Source: an uncultured Bdellovibrionales bacterium (GTDB taxonomy: Bacteria > Bdellovibrionota > FAC87 > UBA2466). Taken from it: a stretch of 64,000 nt of DNA. The stretch is taken from contig CALCZU010000121.1 in NCBI GenBank assembly GCA_937903155.1, positions 17,704-81,703 on the forward strand, read 5' to 3'. Each line of letters starts with the position of its first letter. The first letter of the stretch is position 1. Shown here one piece after another: positions 44,043-52,799 of this stretch. The position numbers and the translations under genes are program-made. The notes below the pieces were generated by a model. It saw nothing but the letters and a program-made list of their open reading frames with translations, did no database searches and was not told the origin of the DNA.

Positions 44043-44812
44043 ATTTTCCAGGTCTTCCCAAAGAGTCGATTCGCGGCGTTTTTTCGGATTTTGATGACAC
44101 GATGACCGAGGGTTCGCTTCTCCATCATACGACTTTAAAAGCCGTCGAGCGTTTGAAAGCGGCAAATTATTTTGTCACGGTTGTCTCGGGAAGGCCCGCC
44201 GGTTGGGCTGATGCCTTTATACGGATTTTTCCGATAGACGCGATGGTGTTTGAAAACGGAGCGGGAGTTCTGTGGAAAAAGAACGGGAAGATCGTCACTG
44301 AGATTCTGGCAGAGTCTAAAGATCTTGCGGCACAGAAAAAGCGATTGGAGGAGATCTTTCAAACTTTAAAAAAGAAGATTCCGCATCTTAAGCTCGCAAC
44401 CGATCAGCCTTACCGCTTATTCGATTACGCCATCGATTTTATCGAAGAGGCGCCGCATCTTTCGCAAGAAGAACTCAAAATAGTTCTAGAGACTCTTTCA
44501 ACGTATCCCGATATCACTCACAAGTTGAGTTCCATTCACGTGAACTATTGGTGTGGTAAACAAACGAAAACGACCGCGTGCGAATGGATTTTAAAACATT
44601 TTAAGAGTGAAGGACTCTCGAAAGAAAACGTCATTTACTGCGGTGACTCACCGAATGATGAACCGCTTTTTGAATTTTTCACTCAAACAGTGGGCGTTGC
44701 GAACATCCAAAAGTATCTTTCTTCGCTCAAAGCAAAACCCCGCTTTGTCACGACAGAAGCGGGAGGTAGAGGTTTTCAACAGGTTGTGGATTATTTATTG
44801 TTAAAAGGATAA
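44039..44812 (+). CDS. HAD superfamily phosphatase (type IIB-like)
   Basis: The 257 residues start at GTG and contain FSDFDDTMTEG (nucleophile Asp and second Asp), VVSGRPAGW (motif II Ser), a cap of the Cof/mannosyl-3-phosphoglycerate phosphatase type, and IYCGDSPNDEPLF (motif IV). The substrate is unknown. It is coupled to the phosphodiesterase gene by a four-base overlap, so it could dephosphorylate its product, though this is only contextual. Confidence 0.82.
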   Translation: MNFPGLPKESIRGVFSDFDDTMTEGSLLHHTTLKAVERLKAANYFVTVVSGRPAGWADAFIRIFPIDAMVFENGAGVLWKKNGKIVTEILAESKDLAAQKKRLEEIFQTLKKKIPHLKLATDQPYRLFDYAIDFIEEAPHLSQEELKIVLETLSTYPDITHKLSSIHVNYWCGKQTKTTACEWILKHFKSEGLSKENVIYCGDSPNDEPLFEFFTQTVGVANIQKYLSSLKAKPRFVTTEAGGRGFQQVVDYLLLKG

Positions 44813-44871
44813 AAAAAAATTGTAATCCGCGCTTGTGTTCCGATCTTTAAGTTGCTAATTTACCTACAGAT

Positions 44872-44920
44872 TTATCTCGTTCATGGGGGGCTTGTTAATT
44901 TTTAACCGGCTAGCGAGATA
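44872..44920. promoter_or_regulatory. Inverted repeat in the leader of the integrase-SAM-like gene
   Basis: TTATCTCG (44872-44879) is complementary to CGAGATAA (44913-44920), around a 33-base AT-rich loop. It lies about 70 bases upstream of the next start codon and may be an operator or an RNA hairpin. Confidence 0.4.
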
Positions 44921-44988
44921 AGTTATAAAACTTTCAAAAATTAAAGAGAATTATGCAACAAGGTACAGGCACCAAGGAGTCAGTCAAT

Positions 44989-45618
44989 ATGAAGCTTATT
45001 GCTGGAGGGAACCAGCTTTCGCTCATCCGTGATACGGAAGAAGTCGTGAAGTTTCTGGAGTTCGTTGGGAAGAAGTCTATTTTGGATGAACATGCGGTGA
45101 ATTGTAAGCTGACTGCCTGCAACAGTCTTTTCTCCGTCTTAAATGACGATGAAGACAGCATTGAATTTATTCTGGCAAACTTGGATCTCCTATTGAACCG
45201 ATATTTGAATAAAAATAAATCGGTCACGCACAATACTTTAAAAGTCTATAAATCTCGAGTGAAGAGCTGCCTGGAAGATTACAAATCTTGGAGTGCAGAT
45301 CCTTTCGTTTGGGAACGCAATCTCACCGAAAAGAAATTAGCCGAGAAAAAAGAATCTCAAAAAGTCAGAAAAGTTTCGAAAACCAAAGAAAAAAAGGTTG
45401 AGATCGCCGAAGAGATGGAAAGCGAAGTGATGAGCGAAAAATCACCCGCCCTTTCCGCAAAAAATCTCCGAGTCAGTTTCCCAATCCGACGCGATCTCTC
45501 GGTGGAAGTCATTCTCCCAAAAGAAGGACTCACGTTAAAGGAACTAAAAAAACTCGGAATGTTCCTATACCCATATTGCAACGACGTGGATTTCAACGAC
45601 TCCCCGTGGATGCAATAA
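44989..45618 (+). CDS. Integrase SAM-like domain protein of unknown function
   Basis: The 209-residue protein has a helical N-terminal domain (about 10-105) that resembles the core-binding SAM-like domain of tyrosine recombinases, including a HNTLKVYKSRVKSCLEDY helix. A Lys/Glu-rich linker follows, then a small domain (FPIRRDLSVEVILPKEGLTLKELKKLGMFL). The catalytic domain of a recombinase is absent, so it is likely DNA-binding only. The ATG at 44989 has AAGGAG nine bases upstream; an upstream ATG at 44953 is weaker. It lies next to a RAYT transposase gene. Confidence 0.65.
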   Translation: MKLIAGGNQLSLIRDTEEVVKFLEFVGKKSILDEHAVNCKLTACNSLFSVLNDDEDSIEFILANLDLLLNRYLNKNKSVTHNTLKVYKSRVKSCLEDYKSWSADPFVWERNLTEKKLAEKKESQKVRKVSKTKEKKVEIAEEMESEVMSEKSPALSAKNLRVSFPIRRDLSVEVILPKEGLTLKELKKLGMFLYPYCNDVDFNDSPWMQ

Positions 45619-45901
45619 CGTCCCAATAAAACCAAATCCCCTCGCAAACCGTCGTCGTACTCAATCGGGGACGGAGGTCGACTCGCACAAAACCATTCAA
45701 CCCTTCCGCATGCGCTTAAAAAATCTGTCATTCGAGTCCTTTTCTCTCCAAAGAAAACCTTGGAATCGGAAAAAAGCATTTCGCAGGTTTTTTTTCTTCG
45801 AATTTCGAAAAAAAACGGTAACTAATTAAGAGAAGTAGACTAATGAAGGCAAAGCTTCGCCAGCGGGTGAATAAAAAAACAAAAACGGTGAGAAGTTTTT
45901 G
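45619..45901. other. Non-coding gap before the RAYT gene
   Basis: This 283-base AT-rich gap has no convincing gene. It holds the left member of the 14-bp inverted repeat that flanks the transposase (45666-45679) and a small hairpin near 45846-45859 (GGCAAAGC/TTCGCC type). Confidence 0.5.
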
Positions 45902-46700
45902 CTAATCAAAAGCCGAGGCGTGTTCTCGCCGCCATTGTTTAACCACGTCTTCTTGTGCTTCCATCCAAGCAGAAGTGCCAAAGAAGCGTCTTTTTAAAAA
46001 ATTACGTTTATGAGATCCGTAATCCTTTAAATATTTTGCAAAAAGAGCACGGTATTTCCTCTGCCTCTCGGTCATGTTTTTCCCTAAAGCGATGTACCAT
46101 GAGGGGAGAACAACATGCTTCATCCATGCTCTGCGTTTTCCGTAGGCATAGAGATTGTGGGTCGAGTAGTAATAGTTTCTCGCATCCCCTACGATATTGG
46201 CTCTGATTGGGTTCGCGTGGACATAAAAGACGGCGATCATCTCGTGATGTGCGTCACCGAGCACGCATGTATGTGCTCTGTCTTGAGCCACTTTTCCACA
46301 CCGGTTATTGTTTCGATTGAAGTACATTCCATAGCGAGAGTGATGACGTCTCATATGCTCGTAGAAGAGTTTTTGGCTTAATATCTTCGCTATCTCATGA
46401 GCGTGGTTGCCCATCAAAGTAAATGCTTGAAGCTCGTAAGCGTTTTTAAATCGCTGCGACTCAATATCCTCGTTTAAATATTCTAAATACTTCTCTTTTT
46501 GATTCGCGGTACCTAAATTAAACTCTTTGTTGTGTCCGCGCCACACCTTGTGAACACTGAAAGTGTCAAAAACACATAATTTTCGGGGCACTCTCGCCAT
46601 ATCCAAAACCTATAGTCGCTTCGCTTAGGATTTTTCAAGAATCTTAGGGGAGCGTGGATTTGAGAGGGGTGGGTACGGTGAGATATGACCTCCGTCCCCG
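45666..46700. mobile_element. RAYT transposase unit bounded by inverted repeats
   Basis: CGGGGACGGAGGTC at 45666-45679 and its exact reverse complement at 46687-46700 flank the transposase gene, giving a unit of about 1 kb. Outside and inside these 14 bases the similarity stops. The ends may be REP-type recognition sites or element termini. No target duplication is evident by eye. Confidence 0.6.
45902..46606 (-). CDS. REP-associated tyrosine transposase (RAYT, Y1 type)
   Basis: A single-strand transposase of the IS200/IS605-like Y1 superfamily, known to be associated with REP palindromes. The 234 residues contain the HUH motif in MGNHAHEI, the SRYGMYFNRNNNRCGKVAQDR block with the putative catalytic Tyr, and FYVHANPIRANIV, all typical of RAYT. 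It lacks a second HUH gene. The motifs look intact, so it may be functional. It is flanked by the 14-bp inverted repeats. Confidence 0.85.
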   Translation of the reverse strand: MDMARVPRKLCVFDTFSVHKVWRGHNKEFNLGTANQKEKYLEYLNEDIESQRFKNAYELQAFTLMGNHAHEIAKILSQKLFYEHMRRHHSRYGMYFNRNNNRCGKVAQDRAHTCVLGDAHHEMIAVFYVHANPIRANIVGDARNYYYSTHNLYAYGKRRAWMKHVVLPSWYIALGKNMTERQRKYRALFAKYLKDYGSHKRNFLKRRFFGTSAWMEAQEDVVKQWRREHASAFD

Positions 46701-46761
46701 TTTTGGAATCGAGATCGAGGAAGCATTGAGAAGCAGAATCGGATTCCGACCCTGCTATTCA

Positions 46762-47229
46762 TTAGAACCAAATCATGGGGGGACTGTCGTCTTGGCAGGC
46801 GATTTCAGCGTAGTTGTACATGAAGGAAACTAGGTTTTTGATTACTTCGTACGACTTCGTATTTTGATCAATTTCGCAACCGTACTCGAGGCCTTCGCGT
46901 TCTTGTTCCTTGAAAGGAGTGACTCGTTTAACGTCGACGACTAAGCGGAGAAAAGAGCTCGGTGTGAAATAAAATCGGAGAGCAATTTTGCTTCCGGGTT
47001 TGAGTGGGTTTTCGGGACGTTCTTCCCGAAACCGCATTCCGGAATAACTAATGTCGATGACTTCGACGTGATTCAGTCCGGTTTTTTCGGCAAAACTGTA
47101 GACGCCTAAAATTCGGTTGAACAAGACTCGTTCATATTCGCGACGCTTTTCCTCGTTCTTATTTTTTCGATAGGAATTAAGATCAATGATCTGCTCATTA
47201 GTCTTCTCTTTAGACTTACGCTTATCCAT
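46762..47229 (-). CDS. PilZ domain protein
   Basis: A likely c-di-GMP receptor of 155 residues. The PilZ motifs are an Arg-rich segment (RREYERVLFNR) and DISYSGMRF, the D/N-x-S-x-x-G signature, followed by strands typical of the barrel. It has an N-terminal Lys/Glu-rich extension of about 30 residues. It stands alone. Confidence 0.75.
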   Translation of the reverse strand: MDKRKSKEKTNEQIIDLNSYRKNKNEEKRREYERVLFNRILGVYSFAEKTGLNHVEVIDISYSGMRFREERPENPLKPGSKIALRFYFTPSSFLRLVVDVKRVTPFKEQEREGLEYGCEIDQNTKSYEVIKNLVSFMYNYAEIACQDDSPPMIWF

Positions 47230-47323
47230 AAATTCTCTGCCTATGTATGTGTGTGGGGAAGGTTTACGTCTTCACAGACTCTACAACTTAAAAAATGAAA
47301 GAGATCCGTTCTGACCGTGAAAC

Positions 47324-48598
47324 TTAATTATAGCCTGAGGACGGCTCAGTCTCAATGGATGTCTCATGGCGCATTGAGTAATATGCAACTGCGATGACCG
47401 CCCATAGGAAAATGATATTGTGCAACACTTCTGCATCTCCGAAGTTCCACTGAGTCAGACCCTGCAAATGAAATCCCACGAGCGCCGCAAATACCCCGAA
47501 ATAAAAAACTTTCGAGTCATTCCCTTTGCCTCGCCGCCAGAGTTGGACGCACATCTTAAAAACGACAACCCATATCCACACAAACGCGATGAGTCCTAAA
47601 ACCCCAGTCGAAGAAAGCACTTGTAGCACTTCGGAATGCGCATGCCCGTAAAAATTCGAGTCCGCTTCGCCAAAAAGTTTATCGATGTATTCCTTCGAGC
47701 GTCGTTCGCTATTATTCCACCCCACTCCAAAGACGGGGTATTCTTGAAACATCGCTAGCTGTGCTCTCCATAACCGCAAACGTGGATTGTCCCAATTTAA
47801 GCTGTAAAACACTTCTTGAGAAATAAATGTCCTATCAAATCTCTCTTTGAAGCCAGAGTCGGAAACATAGACGAGCGAAAACACGATCGCGAGAAATGCC
47901 ATCCCTGAAAAAAACCACTTCTTTCCTTTTTGAAACAGCATCAGCCCCATGACGGCTGGAATCGCGAACCAGGCAGCGCGACTCTCCGTCCAGATACACA
48001 AAACAAAAGCGCCGAGGCCTAATACCAAATCCCATTTCTTTTTCTGCAAAAAGCCCTCACTAAAAAAGAGACAAGCGTACAGCAGAATCACGTTCGAAAA
48101 TGTCAGATGATGATTAAAGACTCCGACGACTAAAGGCCCAATTTTTTGTTCCGGAATCGCATACATCAAAATCTTTTTGCCCTCGGGCCTAAATAGATCG
48201 ATAGGCCCCCAAAAATGTTGGCAGACTCCATAAATGATCAAAAAGATAAGCGGCACTCGCATCCATTTTAAAATCCGATTCTCCGAAATCCCGCGAAGGG
48301 CGAAAAACAAAATAAAATAGATCCCGTAAAATCGCGCCCGTTGCATGTCATAAAGTTTTTCTTTGAGAGGCGAATTCGAAAGAAGAGTCCCCACCCACAT
48401 CACTCCGATAAAAAATAGGAGCGGGTACAAAAGCGGAATTTTTGAAAAACGAACTTTGGAATCTTTAAATTCCAAAATTGCGGGGATTAAAAGCAGAAAA
48501 GAAAAGAGCTCCATTCCACTGAGTGTCGTGAAAAGGCTTATCACATAGAGAATCAAGCACACGGTCTTGAAACGCAAAATCCCAACGCTTGTGTTCAT
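47324..48598 (-). CDS. O-antigen ligase-like (WaaL/Wzy) membrane protein
   Basis: A polytopic protein of 424 residues with about 11 membrane segments. The large periplasmic loop with PRLRLWRAQLAMFQEYPVFGVGWNN and GHAHSEVLQVLSSTGVLGLI is diagnostic of the Wzy_C/WaaL family. It would attach or polymerise O-antigen. The ATG at 48598 lies 10 bases after the UDP-glucuronate decarboxylase stop and is preferred to one at 48649 that overlaps it by 41 bases. It belongs to the polysaccharide operon with ugd and the decarboxylase. Confidence 0.85.
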   Translation of the reverse strand: MNTSVGILRFKTVCLILYVISLFTTLSGMELFSFLLLIPAILEFKDSKVRFSKIPLLYPLLFFIGVMWVGTLLSNSPLKEKLYDMQRARFYGIYFILFFALRGISENRILKWMRVPLIFLIIYGVCQHFWGPIDLFRPEGKKILMYAIPEQKIGPLVVGVFNHHLTFSNVILLYACLFFSEGFLQKKKWDLVLGLGAFVLCIWTESRAAWFAIPAVMGLMLFQKGKKWFFSGMAFLAIVFSLVYVSDSGFKERFDRTFISQEVFYSLNWDNPRLRLWRAQLAMFQEYPVFGVGWNNSERRSKEYIDKLFGEADSNFYGHAHSEVLQVLSSTGVLGLIAFVWIWVVVFKMCVQLWRRGKGNDSKVFYFGVFAALVGFHLQGLTQWNFGDAEVLHNIIFLWAVIAVAYYSMRHETSIETEPSSGYN

Positions 48599-48608
48599 AA
48601 GAAACCGA

Positions 48609-49577
48609 TTAAAGCGCTTTACCGGCCAATTTGGAATTGAAATAATCAAAGGTATGGCGCAACCCCTCTTCGAGAACTACTTGAGGCTGCCAGCCTAAAA
48701 CCTGCTTCGCACGTGTGATGTCAGGACAACGCGTTTTTGGATCGTCTTCCGGTAACGGTTTAAACACGAGCTTAGAGTTCGATTTCGAAAAGCTGATGAT
48801 TTTTTCAGCGAAGCTCTTAATGCTGTATTCGTCTGGATTGCCTATATTTACAGGCATTCCGTCGCCTAAGTGAATTGCGCGCATCATGCCTTCGACCATA
48901 TCGGAGACATAGCAAAAACTCCGAGTCTGACTTCCATCCCCGTAAATAGTAATGTCTTTTCCAGTAATCACTTGCGAGCAGAAGTTCGGAACGACTCGCC
49001 CGTCATCGGTTCGCATTCGAGGACCATACGTATTAAAAATCCGTATGATTTGTGCCTTAATCCCATGCACTCGATGGTAGGCCATCGTAATCGCTTCAAG
49101 ATAGCGCTTCGACTCGTCGTAACAGCCGCGAGGTCCAATCGAATTCACGTTGCCCCAGTAAGATTCTTTTTGTGGATGTTCAAGCGGATCGCCGTAAATT
49201 TCTGACGTCGAGGCCACCATAATGGGACATTTTTTTTCCACAGCGATTTTCAAGACATTGTCGCTTCCAATCGCGCCCACATGCAAAGTCTCAATCGGCA
49301 TCCGCGCATAGTCGACAGGGCTCGCAGGGCTCGCTAAATGAAAAATCCCTGCAAGTTGTCCCGAAACACCAAACGGATTGACTACATCCTGCTCCACAAG
49401 TTCGTAGTCTCGGTTTCCTAAGAGATGCTGGACATTTTCTCGACGTCCGGTCGAAAAATTGTCGATCGTAATGACTTGGCAACCTTGCGAAAGAAGTTTT
49501 TCGGTCAGATGAGAACCGATAAAACCGGCGCCCCCTGTGATGAGATATCTTCCCTTTGGGAAGTGAAAAGGTTTCAT
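48609..49577 (-). CDS. UDP-glucuronate decarboxylase (UDP-xylose synthase)
   Basis: Makes UDP-xylose from UDP-glucuronate. The 322-residue extended SDR has TGGAGFIGSH (14-23), HLASPASPVDYARMPIETL, the STSEIYGDPLEHPQKESYWGNVN block and CYDESKRYLE with Tyr/Lys, all strong signatures of this enzyme. It overlaps ugd, which supplies its substrate, by four bases. Confidence 0.93.
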   Translation of the reverse strand: MKPFHFPKGRYLITGGAGFIGSHLTEKLLSQGCQVITIDNFSTGRRENVQHLLGNRDYELVEQDVVNPFGVSGQLAGIFHLASPASPVDYARMPIETLHVGAIGSDNVLKIAVEKKCPIMVASTSEIYGDPLEHPQKESYWGNVNSIGPRGCYDESKRYLEAITMAYHRVHGIKAQIIRIFNTYGPRMRTDDGRVVPNFCSQVITGKDITIYGDGSQTRSFCYVSDMVEGMMRAIHLGDGMPVNIGNPDEYSIKSFAEKIISFSKSNSKLVFKPLPEDDPKTRCPDITRAKQVLGWQPQVVLEEGLRHTFDYFNSKLAGKAL

Positions 49578-50878
49578 GCGGGATCAGGCCTTCCTATACA
49601 AAAATATTTCATACCTTCGCGCTCAATACTTTCGCGCGAATATAAATTTCTACCGTCAAAGATGACGGAACTTTTTAAATTCTTCCGAAGCGTTTTGAAA
49701 TCGGGGCTGCGAAATTCATTCCATTCAGTGCAAATGGCCAGCGCATCGGCGCCCTTGGTAATTTCGTAAGGGTCGTCACCTAACTCAATCTTCCCTTCGA
49801 AATGTTTTTTTGCTTCGTGCATCGCCACCGGATCATAAGCCCGCACCGTGGCCCCGCCGTCAAGAAGTCCTTCAATGAGCTTCACCGCTGGAGCCTCACG
49901 CATATCATCTGTTTCGGGTTTGAAAGCCAAGCCCCAGACGACAATCGTCTTTCCCTTCACATCGCCAAAATACCGATTAATTTTCTGAAAGAGAACTTCC
50001 TTCTGTCTTTCATTGACATCATGGACCGCCTGAAAGAGAGCAAAATCAAGACCGTTGTCTTTTCCAAGCTGAGCGATCGCCTGTACATCTTTTGGAAAGC
50101 AGGAGCCCCCATAACCACAGCCCGGGTAAAGAAATTTCCCACCGATTCGACTGTCGGTCACTAAAGACTTGCGCACTTCTTGAATATTAGCTCCGACTTT
50201 TTCTGCCAGTAATGCAAGTTCATTAATGAAGGAAATTTTCATCGCTAAAAAGGCATTCGCGGCGTATTTCGAAAGCTCAGCTGATTCGTTATCCATGAAA
50301 AAAATCGGATTTCCGGAACGAATATATGGAGCATATAAATCTCCCATAATCCGTTTTGCCGTCTCGGTTTTGCAACCGATCACCACGCGCTCGGGTTTTA
50401 AGAAATCCGTAACGGCCGTGCCTTCTTTTAAAAATTCAGGATTTGATACGACATCAAAGGGAGCCTTTGCACCTTCCATCGCTGCTCTAACCTTTTGGGC
50501 CGTTCCGACAGGAACCGTACTTTTGAGAACAATCACGGTTTCTTTCGTAATGGTGTCGCGAATCGTTTTCACAGCCCCCATCACATATTTTAAATCCAAA
50601 GAGCCGTCTTCACCGCTCGGAGTTCCGACTGCGATAAAAACCACTTCGCTGTCACGAATCGTTTGAACGGCTTCTGTCGTAAAGCTCAATCGTTTCGCTT
50701 TGTAATTGCGTGTCACGAGTTCTTCGAGTCCGGGTTCGTAAATGGGAATTTCACCCTTTTGCAAACGAGAAACTTTATCTTTATCGACGTCAATGCAGAC
50801 AACATGGTTGCCCGAATCGCTCAGGCAAGCTCCTGCGACTAGACCGACATACCCTGTTCCCATTACGGCTATCTTCAT
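49574..50878 (-). CDS. ugd: UDP-glucose 6-dehydrogenase
   Basis: NAD-dependent two-step oxidation of UDP-glucose to UDP-glucuronate. The 434 residues have GTGYVGLVAG (7-16), VSNPEFLKEGTAV, and the catalytic Cys260 in YPGCGYGGSCFPKD, then a C-terminal UDP-binding domain (AFKPETDDMREAPAVKLI). It is the first gene of a three-gene run, with its own divergent promoter region of 128 bases shared with the flippase-like gene. Confidence 0.95.
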   Translation of the reverse strand: MKIAVMGTGYVGLVAGACLSDSGNHVVCIDVDKDKVSRLQKGEIPIYEPGLEELVTRNYKAKRLSFTTEAVQTIRDSEVVFIAVGTPSGEDGSLDLKYVMGAVKTIRDTITKETVIVLKSTVPVGTAQKVRAAMEGAKAPFDVVSNPEFLKEGTAVTDFLKPERVVIGCKTETAKRIMGDLYAPYIRSGNPIFFMDNESAELSKYAANAFLAMKISFINELALLAEKVGANIQEVRKSLVTDSRIGGKFLYPGCGYGGSCFPKDVQAIAQLGKDNGLDFALFQAVHDVNERQKEVLFQKINRYFGDVKGKTIVVWGLAFKPETDDMREAPAVKLIEGLLDGGATVRAYDPVAMHEAKKHFEGKIELGDDPYEITKGADALAICTEWNEFRSPDFKTLRKNLKSSVIFDGRNLYSRESIEREGMKYFCIGRPDPA

Positions 50879-51006
50879 GATTCCCCCGATGTGTTTGAAC
50901 TCATAAAACTTAAACAGCGAAACGCTTCAAGTCAATGAAACGACACTCTATTTTACCTATTAAAAGACTTGAAATCACCCTCTATTAAAGGCAACAATGG
51001 ATAATA

Positions 51007-52023
51007 ATGAATAAAGACAAATTGAAGTTCGCAGCGAAAATTCTCATTGGAGTCTTGCTCGTTTATTGGGTTCTTAACTCCAAGATGGTCGATTTTGCAG
51101 CACTGCATTCTATTTTAGTAAATCCTCTTAATCTCTTGATTGCGTTTGCGTTTTTGCTTTCGTCGGTCATCCTCTGCAGTTTACGTTGGTTTTTCTTGGC
51201 TCGAGTTCAAGGGCTCAGTCTTTCCTACAAAGATTTTTTCTCACTGACGATGATTGGAAGTTTTTTCAATACTTTCATGCCAGGTGCCGTCGGAGGCGAC
51301 CTGATTAAAGCCTGGTATATCGCCGGAAAAGAACCCAGCCGTCGGACGAATGCAGTTTTGAGCGTTTTTATCGACCGAGGAATCGGCCTTGCCGTGATCT
51401 TACTTTATTCTGGAATCACATTGATGTTTTATTCGGAATGGATCGCAGACCGCCCTCAACTCAAATTGATCGCTCTCTCTTTGTGGGCTTTTACCTTTGC
51501 TTGCTTCGTTTTTATGATTTTGTTTTTTCTCCCGTTTGTCTGGGAGTTACCCCTCTTTATCGCGATTTTGGACCGCTTCAAAAAGTATCCCAAGGTCGCA
51601 CAAATCATTGAAGCCTTCATTCTTTACAGACATCATCGTAAAACTATTTTCGCATCGGTTCTGCTTTCGGCGGCATCCGTTTTGGGTTTGAATCTTCTTT
51701 ATATGGTTCAAGGAAAAGCGTTGGGGATTGAAATGACGCCAGCGCAGTATTTTTTCATTGTTCCTATTGCGCTTACAGTTTCGGCGATACCCCTATTACC
51801 TGGCGGGATTGGAACGGGACAAGTCGCATTTTTTACTTTGTTTCTTTGGATGGGGATTCCAAATCCTAACCAAACTGGACCCACCTTATGCACCCTCGTT
51901 CAGGTCTACACGATTTTATTCAACTGCCTCGGAGCGGTATTTTACTTCCGATACAAACGGCATCCGATTGGCGAAGATAAAAAAAAAGTTTTAATTAAAA
52001 ACATTCCTTATCCCGCGGCATGA
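51007..52023 (+). CDS. LPG synthase TM-type membrane protein (flippase-like)
   Basis: A polytopic protein of 338 residues with about eight membrane segments, of the AglD/MprF-TM (UPF0104) family. It has the conserved SLTMIGSFFNTFMPGAVGGDLIKAWYI motif and IPLLPGGIGTGQVAFFTLF. Members are thought to move lipid-linked molecules across the membrane or support their synthesis. It overlaps recO by four bases. Confidence 0.83.
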   Translation: MNKDKLKFAAKILIGVLLVYWVLNSKMVDFAALHSILVNPLNLLIAFAFLLSSVILCSLRWFFLARVQGLSLSYKDFFSLTMIGSFFNTFMPGAVGGDLIKAWYIAGKEPSRRTNAVLSVFIDRGIGLAVILLYSGITLMFYSEWIADRPQLKLIALSLWAFTFACFVFMILFFLPFVWELPLFIAILDRFKKYPKVAQIIEAFILYRHHRKTIFASVLLSAASVLGLNLLYMVQGKALGIEMTPAQYFFIVPIALTVSAIPLLPGGIGTGQVAFFTLFLWMGIPNPNQTGPTLCTLVQVYTILFNCLGAVFYFRYKRHPIGEDKKKVLIKNIPYPAA

Positions 52024-52751
52024 CCAGTTCCTCGAAGGCGATTGTCATTTCTACCGAAAGCTTCGGAGAAGCAGACATGTATATCCAGTTTTTCACCCAG
52101 AGATGGGGAATGCTGACAACGCTTGCGAAATCCGCCCGCAAAAGTAAAAAGCGCTATGTCGGTGGGCTTGATCTTTTTTGTCACGATGAGATCTATATTC
52201 GTGGGGAATTAAAAGAGCGGCCTTATTTAGTCGAACTGAATGTTCTCAATTCGTTCACGGGGATCCGAGACTCGTTAGATAAGATGCTGATGGCTGGAAA
52301 AATCTTACAGTGGATTAAAAAACTCGCCAATCAAAATACGCCGATGCCCAATTTGTATAGCCTTCTGGGACAAACTTTGTCGCTCATCGAAAAAGAGGCA
52401 AACTCCGAAAAGTTAGAGCTCTTAACGCTCATCTTTCGTCTGAAACTGATTTCTCTATTAGGCCTTAAACCTAAAGTCGACGCGTGTGTGAATTGTGGAA
52501 GTCGCCAGGATGAAGACGTCATTTTCGACATCGAATCGGGTGGAATCTTATGCAATAAGTGCCTCTCGGGTAATTACATTCGCGAGTTGGCTCCACTGCC
52601 CTATTCCGAGCGCGTCTTCTTAAATATTGCGGATGCGCTTCCTTTAACAAAATTTCAAGACATTCAATTCCCAGACGACCATACGCAGAATTTAGCCAGA
52701 CTCGTCACACTGTTTACAACGTTTCATACGCACATCAAATTGCCCAATTAG
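52020..52751 (+). CDS. recO: DNA repair protein RecO
   Basis: Recombination mediator that helps RecA load on single strands. The 243 residues have an N-terminal OB-fold (KAIVISTESFGEADMYIQFFTQRWGMLTTLAKSARKSKK), a helical core and a zinc finger CVNC...CNKC. It is smaller than average but complete. It is coupled to the membrane gene upstream. Confidence 0.87.
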   Translation: MTSSSKAIVISTESFGEADMYIQFFTQRWGMLTTLAKSARKSKKRYVGGLDLFCHDEIYIRGELKERPYLVELNVLNSFTGIRDSLDKMLMAGKILQWIKKLANQNTPMPNLYSLLGQTLSLIEKEANSEKLELLTLIFRLKLISLLGLKPKVDACVNCGSRQDEDVIFDIESGGILCNKCLSGNYIRELAPLPYSERVFLNIADALPLTKFQDIQFPDDHTQNLARLVTLFTTFHTHIKLPN

Positions 52752-52799
52752 TTTGTCTAACGGATTTGATTCTCCCAGATTTTCCGCCGATAATAAGGC

